From positions 327,462 through 391,461 of the forward strand of contig CAVYWA010000012.1 of assembly GCA_963772165.1 (NCBI GenBank): DNA of 64,000 nucleotides, written 5' to 3'. Positions 63,683-64,000 of the stretch are shown here, in pieces. Position numbers and translations under genes: made by a program. The notes beneath the pieces are model-generated. The model saw only the letters and a list, made by a program, of their open reading frames with translations. It searched no databases and had not been told where the DNA came from. Each line of letters starts with the position of its first letter. Positions within the stretch are counted from its first letter, which is position 1. Source of the DNA: JAGVPT01 sp963772165 (GTDB taxonomy: Bacteria > Bacteroidota > Ignavibacteria > UBA10030 > UBA8401).

Positions 63683-63717
63683 ATCCCCGAAGCAGATGAT
63701 GTTTCGGGGATTTTTTA
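63683..63717 (+). terminator. Rho-independent terminator
   Basis: ATCCCCGAA and TTCGGGGAT form a 9-bp stem with an 11-base loop, followed by six T. It comes 28 bases after the sorting-tail stop codon, so it was the terminator of the original sedolisin gene. Confidence 0.9.
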
Positions 63718-63800
63718 TTAAACGCAAAGAGATCTGTAATTAAAAAACACTACTCTGGAATGGATTTCCAAGAGGCCGTCGTATGGCATTTCTCTCAATC

Positions 63801-64000
63801 TTATTTTTTCGAAATGCCGTACTGCTGAATTTTGGTATACAGCGTTTTTAAACTGATGCCGAGAATTTTTGCCGCAAGGTTCTTATCCCAGCCCGTGTGA
63901 ACAGGTACGCCTGCAATGTGTTCACCCTCAAGTTCTCGCAACGGAACGGCGCTACCAATTTTTCCGGATGCGGTCGCGGCTGAAACGCTTCGAGGAAGGG
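63801..64000 (-). CDS. Sigma-54-type regulator, C-terminal fragment
   Basis: The last 65 residues only; the gene continues beyond the right edge. Ends WDKNLAAKILGISLKTLYTK followed by IQQYGISKK, the Fis-type helix-turn-helix (HTH_8) that closes NtrC-family response regulators. The preceding residues are a linker. The AAA+ and receiver domains would lie outside the window, so a sensor partner is expected but not seen. Confidence 0.75.
   Translation of the reverse strand, partial: LPRSVSAATASGKIGSAVPLRELEGEHIAGVPVHTGWDKNLAAKILGISLKTLYTKIQQYGISKK

Overview
The window looks like the chromosome of a Gram-negative member of the Bacteroidota/Ignavibacteriota (FCB) lineage. Evidence: type IX secretion sorting tails with the YPNPFNPSTTI signature, DUF5686 and TonB-type outer-membrane proteins, a DUF2723 membrane glycosyltransferase, and an RpoB with an FCB-like Rif region. 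Where promoters are visible they are of ordinary TTGACA/TATAAT type, not the Bacteroides type. GC content is intermediate. The exact taxon cannot be fixed from sequence reading alone.

Layout. 1-7.9 kb (minus strand) is a classic translation/transcription locus, read from a strong promoter near 7850: tRNA-Thr(TGT), tRNA-Tyr, tRNA-Gly, tRNA-Thr(GGT), rpmG, tRNA-Trp, secE, nusG, rplK, rplA, rplJ, rplL and rpoB (3' end outside the window). The tuf gene usually found here is missing, and decayed tRNA pieces carrying GC-rich palindromes lie between the intact tRNAs. 8.0-8.6 kb is a cold-shock gene with a long structured leader. 8.9-16.5 kb (plus) is a histidine-degradation cluster: hutU, hutI, ftcD, fchA and hutG, with an adenosine-specific kinase, a DUF429 gene and a GxxExxY cassette inserted between ftcD and fchA. 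17-26.3 kb is an accessory region: papain-like protease, two related but broken TonB receptors, an IS3 remnant, a secreted HELHH metalloprotease, a P1B-type metal ATPase and a small Cys/His secreted protein.

26.4-33.9 kb (minus) has lysC-asd-lysA (aspartate to lysine) and pgpH-xerD. 34-40.9 kb (plus) holds a DUF5686 outer-membrane protein, a YdjM-like membrane protein, uppP, a DedA protein, a small unknown, a MarC protein and a frameshifted esterase. 40.9-50.9 kb (minus) has a GT4 glycosyltransferase, a SAM methyltransferase, a frameshifted DUF2723 protein, then lepA, two tandem lepB genes and hemW. 51-63.7 kb is secretory and accessory: a RAYT transposase with its palindromes, a PAP2 phosphatase, a GH31 glycosidase, a short type IX-tail protein next to a subtilase, a lipoprotein, and a sedolisin gene cut by an IS3-family element that left its type IX tail stranded. 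The right edge carries the C-terminus of a sigma-54-type regulator (minus).

Two themes run through the window. First, many intergenic spaces hold inverted repeats built from a seven-base rhythm with different base sequences at each place; one pair tightly brackets the GxxExxY gene. Second, several otherwise intact genes carry single-base frameshifts, so sequence error or gene decay must be separated before reading too much into pseudogenes.
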